Assembly (NCBI GenBank): GCA_963717115.1
Contig: CAVQVO010000020.1
Location: 682,001-746,000, forward strand
Reading direction: 5' to 3'
Length of the DNA stretch: 64,000 bases
From: JBBQUN01 sp963717115
Lineage (GTDB): Bacteria > Actinomycetota > Acidimicrobiia > Acidimicrobiales > SZUA-35
The notes beneath the pieces are model-generated. The model did not search any database. It was not told the origin of the DNA and saw only the letters and a program-made list of their open reading frames with translations. Made by a program: the position numbers and the translations under genes. Positions 16,379 to 25,130 of the stretch are shown piece after piece (the stretch's first letter is position 1; each line of letters opens with the position of its first letter).

Positions 16379-17178
16379 CTCCGGGTCTCGCCTCGGTGTG
16401 TCCGGGCACGGTCCGGCACCATCGGCGCGTCCCGGCCGACCACGCCTTCGAGTACGCGGTGTCGATGGTCTGGATCGATCCCGACCATCCATGCGACCTC
16501 ACCAACCATCACCGGTTGTGGTCGTGCGCCGAGCCGGCACCGGCACGATTTCGTCGTCGTGACTACGGCGACGAGCGCACCGCTCCGCTCGGTCTGCTCG
16601 TTCGCGACGATCTCGAAGGGGTCCTCGGTCACCGGCCCGACGGACCCGTCCGGATGCTCACCCAGGTCCGTCGCCTGGGGTGGCTGTTCAACCCCATCAC
16701 CGTGTACCTCGCCTGGGACGCCGACGGAGACGAACCGGTCGGTTGTGTGCTCGAGGTGACCAACACCCCGTGGAAGGAACGGCACCGCTACGCGGTCGGT
16801 CTCGTCCCGGATGCAAACGACCCCGCCACCCTCGTCGCCGAGTTCGACAAGGCACTCCACGTGTCTCCCTTCCTCGGCCAAGACCACCGCTATCGACTCC
16901 GGATTGCGACGGGCCACGACCTGCACCTCGAACTCGACGTCGTCGGGTCGGTCGATCGCCCGCCGGAGCCCCATCCTGCGCCGCCGATCCTCTCCACGGC
17001 ACTCGACCTGCAACGGATCCCGGCCTCGACCCGGGCCCTTCGCCGGTCGCTACTCGGTGCGCCGCTGTCGACCATCCGGGTCAGCCTCGGCATCCACGTC
17101 CAGGCCGCTCGGCTCGCCGCCAAGCGCGTCCCCTTCGTCCCCCATCCCTCGAAGATCCCCCAGGAGATCACCTCATGA
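16375..17178 (+). CDS. DUF1365 family protein
   Basis: The protein has 267 residues with the DUF1365 hallmarks: the N-terminal RHHRRVPADHAFEYAVSMVW block, VRRLGWLFNPITVYLAW and EVTNTPWKERHRY. The family's biochemical role is unknown, but it is almost always encoded between the FAD oxidoreductase and the Cfa-like methyltransferase. It starts at a GTG inside the stop of the first gene (GTGA), and its stop overlaps the ATG of the third gene (ATGA). The three proteins are therefore made from one transcript by coupled translation and probably act on the same lipid. Confidence 0.9.
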   Translation: MTPGLASVCPGTVRHHRRVPADHAFEYAVSMVWIDPDHPCDLTNHHRLWSCAEPAPARFRRRDYGDERTAPLGLLVRDDLEGVLGHRPDGPVRMLTQVRRLGWLFNPITVYLAWDADGDEPVGCVLEVTNTPWKERHRYAVGLVPDANDPATLVAEFDKALHVSPFLGQDHRYRLRIATGHDLHLELDVVGSVDRPPEPHPAPPILSTALDLQRIPASTRALRRSLLGAPLSTIRVSLGIHVQAARLAAKRVPFVPHPSKIPQEITS

Positions 17179-18611
17179 CCCCCTCTGCCTCCGACGTGCG
17201 TGCGACCGACGGCTACGGTCCCCCCGCCGGACCATCGCTGACGCTCGTCCGAGAATCCCTCGCCGATCCGGAATCCACCGCCACGACGGACCCGATCCTC
17301 GGGTCGGACCTCGATCCCGATCCCCGGGGAGCAACGACCGCGGTCCGGCCCGAGCGGCTCCTCGAGCGGGCCCGAAACCGACGGCGACTGCCCGGCGCCC
17401 ACCTGGTGACCCGTTCCCTGGTGCGCTCCCTGCTCGGGCGCATGACCAGCGGCACCCTCACGGTCATCGACCAGGACGGTCGCCACCGGTTCGGGCCCGG
17501 CGGCGGCCTCGAGGCCGAGATCGAGGTGCACGACGACCGGGCTTGGACCGCACTCGCCACCGAGGGCTCGATCGGATTGGGCCGGGGCTACCTCGAGGGC
17601 TGGTGGCACAGCGACGACCCGGTGGCGGTGGTGAGGATCATCATCGCCAACATCGAGCCGGTCGACGAGATCCGCAACCGGATCCACGACGCCGTCGGCT
17701 GGGTCACCGACCCGATCCGTTCCAAGCTGCCGCGGCGCAACCGGCACCACAACAAGGAAGACATCGCCAGCCACTACGACGTCGGGAACGACTTCTTCGA
17801 GCTCTTCCTCGACGAAACCCTGACGTACTCCTCGGCGGTGTTCACCGATCCGGGTATGCCCTTGGCCGACGCCAGCCGGGCCAAGTACGACCGGCTGATC
17901 GCCAAGCTCGGTTTGACCCACTCGCATCGACTGCTCGAGATCGGCACCGGTTGGGGCGGCCTGGCGTTGCGGGCGTCCGACACCGTCGGTTGTGAGATCA
18001 CCACCACCACCATCTCCGAAGAACAGCTGGCCGAGGCTCGCAACCGAATCTCGGCCGCCGGTCACGCCGACCGGGTCACGGTCCTCGATTCGGACTGGCG
18101 GGACCTCGAGGGCACCTACGACCGGATCGTGTCGATCGAGATGATCGAGGCCGTCGACTGGCGGGACTACGACCGGTTCTTCACCACCATCGAGTCGTGT
18201 CTGGCCCCCGACGGACTCGTCGGGATCCAGGCGATCTGCATTCCGGACCGCCGCTACGAACGAACCAAGAACACCGAGGACTACATCCGGCGGTTCGTGT
18301 TCCCCGGCGGATTCCTGCCCTCGATCGGGTCGATCACGGCGTCGGTGTCGGGATCCACCCGCCTGCAGGTCCTCGACGTCGAGGACTTCACCGCCCACTA
18401 CGCCGAAACGCTGCGGCGTTGGCGTGAAGACTTCGACGCCCATCTGCCCGAGGTTCGCGACCTCGGGCTCGACGAGCGTTTCATCCGGCTCTGGAGGTTC
18501 TATCTCGCCTACTGCGAAGCCGGGTTCCTCGAGCGGCACTGTACGGTCAACCAGTTCGTGCTGGCCGGTCGCGAGTGGCGTCCCGACGGGCTCGCCCTGC
18601 GCCCGCTCTGA
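17175..18611 (+). CDS. Cyclopropane-fatty-acyl-phospholipid synthase-like methyltransferase
   Basis: The 478 residues contain the CFA/mycolic-acid cyclopropane synthase fold. The segment HYDVGNDFFELFLDETLTYS comes first, the SAM-binding motif LLEIGTGWGGLAL lies near residues 252-264, and VSIEMIEAVDWRDY follows. The C-terminal part includes YIRRFVFPGGFLPS and a terminal FVLAGREWRPD. These enzymes add a methylene or methyl group to unsaturated acyl chains of phospholipids. The first 75 residues are a low-similarity, Pro/Asp-rich extension. The ATG at 17175 is fixed by its overlap with the DUF1365 stop. Confidence 0.92.
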   Translation: MTPSASDVRATDGYGPPAGPSLTLVRESLADPESTATTDPILGSDLDPDPRGATTAVRPERLLERARNRRRLPGAHLVTRSLVRSLLGRMTSGTLTVIDQDGRHRFGPGGGLEAEIEVHDDRAWTALATEGSIGLGRGYLEGWWHSDDPVAVVRIIIANIEPVDEIRNRIHDAVGWVTDPIRSKLPRRNRHHNKEDIASHYDVGNDFFELFLDETLTYSSAVFTDPGMPLADASRAKYDRLIAKLGLTHSHRLLEIGTGWGGLALRASDTVGCEITTTTISEEQLAEARNRISAAGHADRVTVLDSDWRDLEGTYDRIVSIEMIEAVDWRDYDRFFTTIESCLAPDGLVGIQAICIPDRRYERTKNTEDYIRRFVFPGGFLPSIGSITASVSGSTRLQVLDVEDFTAHYAETLRRWREDFDAHLPEVRDLGLDERFIRLWRFYLAYCEAGFLERHCTVNQFVLAGREWRPDGLALRPL

Positions 18612-18656
18612 CCGCCCGCCGCCCTGCCCCGTCCCCTGCGGCACCGGACACCGAAG

Positions 18657-18662
18657 TAGTCT
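18657..18662 (+). promoter_or_regulatory. -10 element TAGTCT of a leaderless promoter (ispH)
   Basis: TAGTCT is followed by six bases and the ispH ATG at 18669, so the transcript probably starts at the start codon. No ribosome binding site is present. Confidence 0.5.
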
Positions 18663-18668
18663 GAGCCG

Positions 18669-19712
18669 ATGGCTGTCGACAAGGTCCTGCTCTGTGCGCC
18701 CCGAGGATTCTGCGCGGGCGTCGAGATGGCCATCAAGGCGCTGTCGTGGATGGTCCGGGCCTTCGAGGCCCCGGTGTACTGCTACCACGAGATCGTCCAC
18801 AACAAGCTCGTCGTCGACCGGTTCGAGGCCGAAGGCGTGATCTTCGTCGATCACATCGACGACGTCCCGCCCGGCCGCCCGATCATGCTGTCGGCCCACG
18901 GTTCGGCGCCCGAGGTGGTCGCCGCCGCCCGCGAGCGGGGCAGCTATGTGGTCGACGCCGTCTGCCCACTGGTCACCAAGGTCCATCACGAGGTCAAGGT
19001 GCGGGCCAAGAAGGGGTACCGCATCATCTACGTCGGCCATGACGGCCACGAAGAGGCGGTCGGCACCATGGCCGTCGCCCCGTCGTCGATCAGCCGGGTC
19101 GAGTCGATCGACGATGTTGCCGCCCTTCCCGACTTCGACGAACCGACCGCCCTCCTGGCCCAGACCACCCTGTCGCACCGCGATTGGTCCGAGGTGGCCG
19201 CCGCCGCCCGCGACCGATTCCCCGATCTCTGGCAGCCCGGCCGATCGGATTTGTGCTTCGCGACCACCAACCGCCAATCGGCCCTCATGTCGGTCGCCGA
19301 CCGTTGCGACGCCGTGGTCGTGATCGGCTCGGCCAATTCGTCGAACACGAACGCCCTGGCCAAGTTGGCCGCCGAGGCGGGTTGCCCCCGGGTGTTCCGG
19401 GTCAACGGTCCCGAGGAGCTACCCGGCGACCTCACCGGTGTCGTCGCCGTGACGGCAGGAGCGAGCGCCCCCGAGGATGTGGTGCAGGCGGTGATCGACG
19501 TCCTCGACCCGGCCCAGGGCGTCGAAGAGGTCCGGATCACCGAGGAAGACGAGTACTTCCCGCCCCCGCGCAACCTTCGAGAGATGCTCACCTCGGTCGA
19601 CCTGGCCGCCACCTTCGGCCTGGGTGGCTCGGTGGCCGATCGGCCCCCGCTCGACGACCGGGTCATCGGCGCCGCCGATGTGCTGGCCTCGATCTCGAGG
19701 CCCGACGCCTGA
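18669..19712 (+). CDS. ispH: 4-hydroxy-3-methylbut-2-enyl diphosphate reductase
   Basis: This 347-residue protein has the three cysteines that hold the [4Fe-4S] cluster: GFCAGVEMA (Cys15), VVDAVCPLVTKVHHEV and DLCFATTNRQSA. The conserved His residues in YHEIVHNK and GHDGHEEAVG are also present. IspH performs the last step of the MEP isoprenoid pathway, making IPP and DMAPP from HMBPP. The gene follows the lipid-modification operon but has its own leaderless-type promoter and converges on plsC. Length and motifs are complete. Confidence 0.97.
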   Translation: MAVDKVLLCAPRGFCAGVEMAIKALSWMVRAFEAPVYCYHEIVHNKLVVDRFEAEGVIFVDHIDDVPPGRPIMLSAHGSAPEVVAAARERGSYVVDAVCPLVTKVHHEVKVRAKKGYRIIYVGHDGHEEAVGTMAVAPSSISRVESIDDVAALPDFDEPTALLAQTTLSHRDWSEVAAAARDRFPDLWQPGRSDLCFATTNRQSALMSVADRCDAVVVIGSANSSNTNALAKLAAEAGCPRVFRVNGPEELPGDLTGVVAVTAGASAPEDVVQAVIDVLDPAQGVEEVRITEEDEYFPPPRNLREMLTSVDLAATFGLGGSVADRPPLDDRVIGAADVLASISRPDA

Positions 19713-19721
19713 GGTCGGTGA

Positions 19722-20432
19722 TCAGGCTCCGGCGCGGATCTGGGCTTCGTCGAACAGGGACTGGAGCGTCTCGTGGAGTTCGCCCGACAGGGCCTTGACG
19801 GCGGATCGCTTCACCCGTTCACCGTCGACTGGGCTCGGCGGGTACATCGGTTCACCGATCACCAGGGTGCACTTGCGGGGCCGGACGAATCGGCCCCCCT
19901 TGGGCAGGGCCCGCTCGGCCCCGCCGATCCCGACGGGCAGGATCGGGACGCCGGCCCGGCAGGCCAGGAACGCCGCACCTTCCTTGATGGGGGCCACGAT
20001 CGGCCCGTCGTGGCGGGTGCTCTCGGGGAACACGACGAGGGGTTCACCTCCGGCGAGGATCAGCTCGGACAGGCGCAGCGCCTCACGATCGGCCATGGCC
20101 CGCTCGACCGGGAACCCGCCGACGGCCAGCAGGAACCGCCCCAGCACCGGGATGGCGAAGTATTTCTCGGCCCCCATGTAGCGCAGGATGCGAGGGGTGG
20201 TCATCCCGACGAGCGGGGTGTCGAGGATCGAACGATGGCCCCCGGGTGCCAGGATGAACGCGCCCTCGGGGACGTTCTGTTTCCCGACCACCTCGAGGCG
20301 GCACCACACGGTGAACAAGGCCATGGCGATGCGGCGAACGGCGCGGTAGAGCCGGGGCGAGCCGCCCCGCAGATCGACCTCGGCGTGGTTTGCGACCGCT
20401 CCCCGGGCCGTCGGGCCCCGACCGGCGTTCAT
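19722..20432 (-). CDS. plsC: 1-acyl-sn-glycerol-3-phosphate acyltransferase (PlsC-like)
   Basis: The 236-residue protein has the LPLAT motifs: H-x4-D as GGHRSILDTP, the FPESTRHDG block and a VPILPVGIGG segment. PlsC-type enzymes acylate lysophosphatidate at the membrane to give phosphatidic acid. Its start overlaps the cmk stop (20429-20432, ATGA), the cmk-plsC order common in Actinobacteria. Acyl or acceptor preference is not visible; it could be any LPLAT-family acyltransferase. Confidence 0.9.
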   Translation of the reverse strand: MNAGRGPTARGAVANHAEVDLRGGSPRLYRAVRRIAMALFTVWCRLEVVGKQNVPEGAFILAPGGHRSILDTPLVGMTTPRILRYMGAEKYFAIPVLGRFLLAVGGFPVERAMADREALRLSELILAGGEPLVVFPESTRHDGPIVAPIKEGAAFLACRAGVPILPVGIGGAERALPKGGRFVRPRKCTLVIGEPMYPPSPVDGERVKRSAVKALSGELHETLQSLFDEAQIRAGA

Positions 20433-21091
20433 CGGCCCCGGATCTCACCGACGATGAGGTCGACGACCTGATCGATGCTGAGGGCGCTCGTGTCGATCTC
20501 GATGGCCCCGTCGGCGCGCTTCAGGGGATCGTGCTGACGGCCGCTGTCGAGCGCGTCGCGGCGAGCCAGATCGGCGGCCACGGTGTCGTAGTCGAGGTCG
20601 GACACCTCTCGGGCCCGCCGGGCCGCTCGAACCTCGGGATCAGCCGACAGGTAGACCTTGAGGCGGGCGTCGGGGAACACCACGCTGCCGATGTCTCGCC
20701 CTTCGAGCACACCGCCACCCCGCCGACGGGCCCATTCGCGCTGACGCGACACCAACTCGGCTCGCACGTCGGGGATCGACGCCACCGCCGACACGGCCCG
20801 GGTCACCTCCGGCCCACGGATCTGGGTGGTCACGTCGAACCCGTCGACGGTGACCGTGCCGTCGGCTTCGATGCGCAGCTCGATCGAGCGGGCCACCTCG
20901 GTGACCTCGTCGGCGTCCTGGGGGTCGAGGCCCCGGGCCAGAGCCGCGAAGGTCACCGAGCGATACATGGCCCCGGTGTCGAGATAGTCGAGTTCGAGCG
21001 CCCTCGCCAGGCGCCGGGCGACGGTCGACTTGCCCGAACCGGCGGGTCCGTCGATGGCGATGACCAAGAGCTCGGAATCCACGGCTGCCAC
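20429..21091 (-). CDS. cmk: Cytidylate kinase
   Basis: The protein has 220 residues. The P-loop IDGPAGSGKSTVARRLA lies near the N-terminus, followed by YLDTGAMYRSVTF, the CMP-binding segment GRDIGSVVFPDA and DARLKVYLSADPEVRAARR. It phosphorylates CMP and dCMP. The long reading begins at GTG 21091, but a -10 hexamer TAACGT sits seven bases upstream of the GTG at 21082. The mature start is therefore probably 21082 on a leaderless mRNA, shortening the protein by three residues. Its stop overlaps plsC. Confidence 0.96.
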   Translation of the reverse strand: MAAVDSELLVIAIDGPAGSGKSTVARRLARALELDYLDTGAMYRSVTFAALARGLDPQDADEVTEVARSIELRIEADGTVTVDGFDVTTQIRGPEVTRAVSAVASIPDVRAELVSRQREWARRRGGGVLEGRDIGSVVFPDARLKVYLSADPEVRAARRAREVSDLDYDTVAADLARRDALDSGRQHDPLKRADGAIEIDTSALSIDQVVDLIVGEIRGR

Positions 21092-21095
21092 GTTA
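21090..21095 (-). promoter_or_regulatory. -10 element TAACGT of a leaderless promoter (cmk)
   Basis: TAACGT, then seven bases, then the GTG at 21082. This separates cmk-plsC from the upstream tyrA transcript. Confidence 0.45.
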
Positions 21096-21130
21096 GGCCG
21101 TCGGCGCCGGAAAGGGGTCCGACGGCGCGT

Positions 21131-22219
21131 TCACTCGAGTTCGCGCAGGGTCGGCTGGTAACCCCGCACCATCAATCCGCCGATGAGCCGCTCGCCGAGC
21201 GCCCGATCGACCATGAGCAGCATCACGCCCCGGCTGCCCTCGGCCGAGTGCGTGATGTCGAGATCGAGGATGTTGACATCGAGTTCGGCGGCCAGGGTGG
21301 CGATGGCCGCGATCTCGCCCGGGCGATCCGGGATCGGCACGGCGACCTCGGCCACGGTGTCGGTGACCCGGAAACTCGTCGGCAGGTTGATGCGGGCGTG
21401 GCGGGCCCGGGTGAGCAGGTCGAGCAGGCCGGCCCGGTCGCCATCGGCCACCCGTTGGCGCAGATCCGCCAGCACGGCAACGAGACCGTCGAGACCGTCG
21501 ACGATGGCATCGCGGTTCGCAACACAGATGTCGGGCCAGATCGAGGGCCGGCCGGCCGAGATGCGGGTCATGTCGCGGAAGCCACCGGCCGCCAGCCGCA
21601 ACAGCGCCCGATGCTCGACGGCGGTCTCGTCGGCGAGGGTCATGAGCGCCGCGGCGGTGAGATGCGGGACGTGGGAGACCTGGGCCACCAGGCGATCATG
21701 GGTGGCCGGAGGCAGCACGATGACCTCGGCGCCGAGACGGCGGACCATGCCCGCCACCCGGGACAGGCTGGCTTGGTCGGTGTGGTCGGTCGGGGTGAGC
21801 ACCCACATCGCCCCGGCGAACAGGTCGGATCGGGCGCCGTCGATGCCGTCCTGTTCGGAGCCGGCCATCGGGTGTCCACCGATGAACCGCGGATCGTCGA
21901 TGGCCGAGCAGATCTCGGCCTTGGTCGAGCCGACGTCGGTCACCACGCCCGAGGTTGCGGCCAGGGCCTGGGCGGCCAGCCCGGCAATCGTGCCGACCGG
22001 TGCGGCGAGCACGACCAGGTCGGCATCGGGATCGAGGCCGACCTGATCGGCGGCACCCATCGCGACGGCCCGGTCGGCAACGGCGGGATCGACGTCGACG
22101 GCGGAGACGAACCAGCCATTGCCGCGCAGGGCGAGACCGATGGATCCCCCGATGAGACCGGTGCCGACGATCGTGACGCGGAGTGGCGGCGTCGGTTCGG
22201 ACGGCTCGGGGGACGTCAC
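21131..22219 (-). CDS. tyrA: Prephenate dehydrogenase with C-terminal ACT domain
   Basis: The protein has 362 residues. An N-terminal NAD-binding motif (IVGTGLIGGSIGLALRG) is followed by the TyrA domain with VVTDVGSTKAEIC and FIGGHPMAGSEQDGI. A C-terminal ACT domain (about 290-362, IPDRPGEIAAIATLAAEL) suggests allosteric control by tyrosine. It converts prephenate to 4-hydroxyphenylpyruvate in tyrosine synthesis. Its start overlaps the stop of the chorismate mutase gene (ATGA), linking two consecutive pathway steps. Confidence 0.95.
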   Translation of the reverse strand: MTSPEPSEPTPPLRVTIVGTGLIGGSIGLALRGNGWFVSAVDVDPAVADRAVAMGAADQVGLDPDADLVVLAAPVGTIAGLAAQALAATSGVVTDVGSTKAEICSAIDDPRFIGGHPMAGSEQDGIDGARSDLFAGAMWVLTPTDHTDQASLSRVAGMVRRLGAEVIVLPPATHDRLVAQVSHVPHLTAAALMTLADETAVEHRALLRLAAGGFRDMTRISAGRPSIWPDICVANRDAIVDGLDGLVAVLADLRQRVADGDRAGLLDLLTRARHARINLPTSFRVTDTVAEVAVPIPDRPGEIAAIATLAAELDVNILDLDITHSAEGSRGVMLLMVDRALGERLIGGLMVRGYQPTLRELE

Positions 22220-22623
22220 CGTTCGTCGCCGGGTTCGGCGAGTTCGGGCCGGAGGGTCACGGCGCCCCGCAGGAACACGTGCCGCAGGTCGTCACGGGCC
22301 CGATCGGTTCGAACGTGGGCCAGGATCCGGACACACCGGCCGAGCGCACCATCGACGTCCATCTCCTGTGTGCAGATCAACGGCACGTCGGTGAGGCCGA
22401 AGGTACGGGCGGCAACGGCGGGGGCGATGCTGCGGAGATCCTGGGTGGCGGTGAACATGATCGACACGACGTCGTCGTGGACGAGCCCGTTGCGCTCGTA
22501 GAGCGTCTCGAGCAGGCGCGTGGTCCGTTCGACGATCTCGTCGGCGGAATCGGCATCGACCGTGATCGCGCCCCGCAGGGCTCGGAGGGTTCGGCGGTCG
22601 GGATCACCAGTGTCGGCGTGCAT
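22216..22623 (-). CDS. aroH: Chorismate mutase, AroH class
   Basis: The 135-residue protein is of the compact trimeric AroH type, not the helical AroQ type. It begins with LRALRGAITVDADS (active-site Arg), followed by SIMFTATQDLRSIAPA and ends with RHVFLRGAVTLRPEL. It rearranges chorismate to prephenate. It lies directly upstream of tyrA with a four-base overlap, and twelve bases after the pseudouridine synthase gene. Confidence 0.93.
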   Translation of the reverse strand: MHADTGDPDRRTLRALRGAITVDADSADEIVERTTRLLETLYERNGLVHDDVVSIMFTATQDLRSIAPAVAARTFGLTDVPLICTQEMDVDGALGRCVRILAHVRTDRARDDLRHVFLRGAVTLRPELAEPGDER

Positions 22624-22634
22624 CGGGCCGAAGG

Positions 22635-23378
22635 CTAGTTGGATGTGTTCGCGACGGCACGCTGCAGTTCGAGCAGTTCGTCCTGGCTGAGTGCTCGATA
22701 GGCCCCCGGAGCCAACCGAGGATCGATGAGCGGCCCGATGCGGGTCCGGGCCAGGCGCTGCACCGGATGCCCAACGGCCTCGAACATGCGACGGACCTGA
22801 CGGTTCCGGCCCTCGTGGATGACGATCCGGATCAGATCGGGCTCCACCGCCGAGACCTTGGCCGGAGCCGTTGGTCCGTCGTCGAGTTCGACACCCTCAC
22901 GGAGGCGCCGGAGCGCTGCTCGGCTCGGCGTGCCGGAGACGTGGGCGAGGTACTCCTTCTCGACGCCGAAGCTCGGGTGGGTGAGTCGATGGGCAAGGGT
23001 GCCGTCGTTGGTGAGGAGCAGGAGCCCCTCGGTGTCGAGGTCGAGCCGACCGACCGGGAACACCCGGGGCTCGGACGGAACCAGTTCGACGACGGTCGGC
23101 CGACCCTGGGGATCCGATGCGGTGGTGACCGTTCCGGCGGGCTTGTTGAGGAGGTACGTGATGGCGTCGGGCAAGGTGGACAGCACCACGTCGTCGACCG
23201 AGACCACGTCGACCCCGACCACGACCCGACGGCCGAGCACGGCGAGGTCGCCGTTGACCCGGACGCGTTCGTCGGCGATCAGGTCCTCACAGACCCGGCG
23301 GCTGCCGAGGCCGATCCGGGCCAGGACCTTCTGGAGGCGCTCACCCTCGTACTCGGGGGTCTCGCCGTCAGTCACCAT
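22635..23378 (-). CDS. rluB: 23S rRNA pseudouridine synthase, RluB/RsuA family
   Basis: The 247-residue protein has an N-terminal S4 RNA-binding domain (LQKVLARIGLGSRRVCEDLI). The catalytic domain contains the active Asp motif GRLDLDTEGLLLLTNDG and a late KTYLA-like segment (EKEYLAHVSG). It isomerises a uridine in helix 90-93 of 23S rRNA. Its start lies inside the end of scpB (11-base overlap), the conserved scpA-scpB-rluB arrangement. Confidence 0.94.
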   Translation of the reverse strand: MVTDGETPEYEGERLQKVLARIGLGSRRVCEDLIADERVRVNGDLAVLGRRVVVGVDVVSVDDVVLSTLPDAITYLLNKPAGTVTTASDPQGRPTVVELVPSEPRVFPVGRLDLDTEGLLLLTNDGTLAHRLTHPSFGVEKEYLAHVSGTPSRAALRRLREGVELDDGPTAPAKVSAVEPDLIRIVIHEGRNRQVRRMFEAVGHPVQRLARTRIGPLIDPRLAPGAYRALSQDELLELQRAVANTSN

Positions 23379-24219
23379 CGAGGTCGATGATCGAGTCGTC
23401 CTTCGGCGAACCCTCGATCGGTGATCGAGGCCCGGTGAGACTCTCGACCACCTGTTGAGGGGTGACCGGCTCGAGATCGATCACCGGATCGGTGAGGTCG
23501 ATCATCGGACCCTCGACCCCGCCTTCGTCGACGGCCGCTTCCCCGACCGGGTCCTCGACGGCGTCTTCGGCAACGGCCGGTTCCTCGGCCGGGGGCCCGA
23601 TTCGCAGGGTGTCCTCGAGCGCCTCCACCACGTGTGCGCCCGGCACGAAGTCACCGAGCGGTGGCAACTGATCGAGGGAGGCCAGGCCGAGCTTTTCGAG
23701 GAACTCGACGGTGGTGCCGAACAGCACCGCCTGGCCGGGGCCGTCGTCTCGTCCGACCTCACCGAGATACCCACGTTGGACGAGGGTTCGCAGGACCCCG
23801 TCGACGTTGACGCCACGGATCGCCGAGACCTGGGCCCTCGAGATCGGTTGTTTGTAGGCGACGATGGCGAGGGTCTCGAGCGCTGCGGTCGACAGCCGGG
23901 ACGTCTGGCCCTCGAGCACGAAGCGTTCGACATAGGGCGAGCAGTCGGGATGCGACTGGTAACGCCACCCGCCGGCGATCTCGACCAGCTGGAAACCCCG
24001 GCCTTCGGTCCGATACGACTCGGCGAGTTCCTCGCACAGGCGATGGACCAGGGTCGTCGGCAATTCGACGATCTGGGCCAGGAGGTGTTCGGGCATGGGG
24101 TCGGTGGCCACCATCACCATCGCCTCGATGGCCCGTCGGGCCTCGACCAGGGCGTCGAGCGGATCGGGAGCTCCGGGAGCGAGTGCTGCTTCCCGATCGT
24201 GGTCCTCGGGATTGGTCAT
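23368..24219 (-). CDS. scpB: Segregation and condensation protein B
   Basis: From the ATG at 24219 the protein has 283 residues. The ScpB winged-helix pair occupies about 20-190 (AIEAMVMVATDPMPEH, AALETLAIVAYKQPISRAQV, GVNVDGVLRTLVQRGYL). The last 90 residues are an acidic, low-complexity tail rich in Asp, Glu and Pro, longer than in most ScpB proteins. It joins ScpA and SMC in the chromosome-organising complex. The frame is open 90 bases further upstream, but 24219 fits the homology and the spacing to scpA (19 bases). Confidence 0.93.
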   Translation of the reverse strand: MTNPEDHDREAALAPGAPDPLDALVEARRAIEAMVMVATDPMPEHLLAQIVELPTTLVHRLCEELAESYRTEGRGFQLVEIAGGWRYQSHPDCSPYVERFVLEGQTSRLSTAALETLAIVAYKQPISRAQVSAIRGVNVDGVLRTLVQRGYLGEVGRDDGPGQAVLFGTTVEFLEKLGLASLDQLPPLGDFVPGAHVVEALEDTLRIGPPAEEPAVAEDAVEDPVGEAAVDEGGVEGPMIDLTDPVIDLEPVTPQQVVESLTGPRSPIEGSPKDDSIIDLDGD

Positions 24220-24238
24220 GGTTCCGCCTTCGTCGAGA

Positions 24239-25021
24239 TCAGCCGTCGTAGACATCGGCGCCGGCCATGGCGAAGCGCCCCGCCCCGATGTCTCCGGCCA
24301 CCCATTCAACCGAGAGCGTGCCGAAAGCGGTCGGCTGATCGAGTTCGACCAGACCCTGCTTGAACAGTTCGAGCACGGCGAGGAAATTCACGACGACCTC
24401 GACCCGATCGACACAGTGCTCGGTGAGCGCCCGGAAGGAGACCGGCCCGGCCGTTGGCAGTTCGACCAGCAGGCGATCGATGGCGTCGGTGACGTTGACC
24501 CGGATCTGGGTGATGTGGTGGATGGCCACCGTGGGCGTGGGTCTGGGCGCCGCCGTCCGGATGAACGCCGCTCGCAGCTGTTCGGGCGTGATCCCGACGA
24601 GCAGATCGGGTGACAGGTCGAGGAAACGCTCGTCGACGCCGGCACGACGGGGCGCAACGAGCGAAGCGAGACCGGCCAGGCGGTCGAGCACCCGGGCGGC
24701 GTCCTTGAAGGTCTTGCACTCGAGCAACCGGGCCAGCAGGTAGTCGCGCTCCTCCCACAGGCCGAGTTCCTCGTCGAGGTCGACATCGGCGTCGACGGGC
24801 AGGAGGCGACGGCACTTGAGCTCGACCAGCGTGGCGGCGATCAGCAGGAACTCGGTGGCCACCTCGAGGTCGCACAGGTCCATGTGCTCGATCTCGGCCA
24901 GGTAGGCGTCGACGATGTGGACCAGGGGGATGTCGTAGAGATCGACCTCGTCTTTCATGATGAGGTGCAGCAGCAGATCGAAGGGGCCCTGGAAGGCCTC
25001 GGTCTGGACCTGAAATGACAT
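24239..25021 (-). CDS. scpA: Segregation and condensation protein A
   Basis: This 260-residue kleisin starts with the family signature FQVQTEAFQGPFDLLLHLI and continues with DLYDIPLVHIVDAYL and FLLIAATLVELKCRRLLP; its C-terminal winged-helix binds the SMC head. The ATG at 25021 is supported by homology and by a -10 hexamer seven bases upstream. It starts the scpA-scpB-rluB-aroH-tyrA transcript. Confidence 0.95.
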   Translation of the reverse strand: MSFQVQTEAFQGPFDLLLHLIMKDEVDLYDIPLVHIVDAYLAEIEHMDLCDLEVATEFLLIAATLVELKCRRLLPVDADVDLDEELGLWEERDYLLARLLECKTFKDAARVLDRLAGLASLVAPRRAGVDERFLDLSPDLLVGITPEQLRAAFIRTAAPRPTPTVAIHHITQIRVNVTDAIDRLLVELPTAGPVSFRALTEHCVDRVEVVVNFLAVLELFKQGLVELDQPTAFGTLSVEWVAGDIGAGRFAMAGADVYDG

Positions 25022-25028
25022 GGGTGTG

Positions 25029-25034
25029 ATCTTA
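25029..25034 (-). promoter_or_regulatory. -10 element TAAGAT of a leaderless promoter (scpA operon)
   Basis: TAAGAT, seven bases, then the scpA ATG at 25021; no ribosome binding site precedes the start. Confidence 0.5.
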
Positions 25035-25117
25035 GAGGGTGGAGCGACCACTGCGTGACCACCCGGGCCCAAGGACCTCGGTCGCCGAATTCGCCTCGCC
25101 CCGGCCCGACCAGGGCA

Positions 25118-25123
25118 TAGCCT
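25118..25123 (+). promoter_or_regulatory. -10 element TAGCCT of a leaderless promoter (trpS)
   Basis: TAGCCT is followed by seven bases and the trpS ATG at 25131. Confidence 0.5.
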
Positions 25124-25130
25124 GTCGGCC

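Noticed and set aside
16890..19277. 795-residue minus-strand reading opposite the Cfa-like and ispH genes
   Set aside because: It has no family motif, is rich in Gly/Arg/Val repeats typical of antisense frames, and the plus strand is fully explained by two conserved genes.
20390..22501. 703-residue plus-strand reading opposite cmk and tyrA
   Set aside because: Antisense shadow; His/Gly/Asp-rich composition and no recognisable domain.
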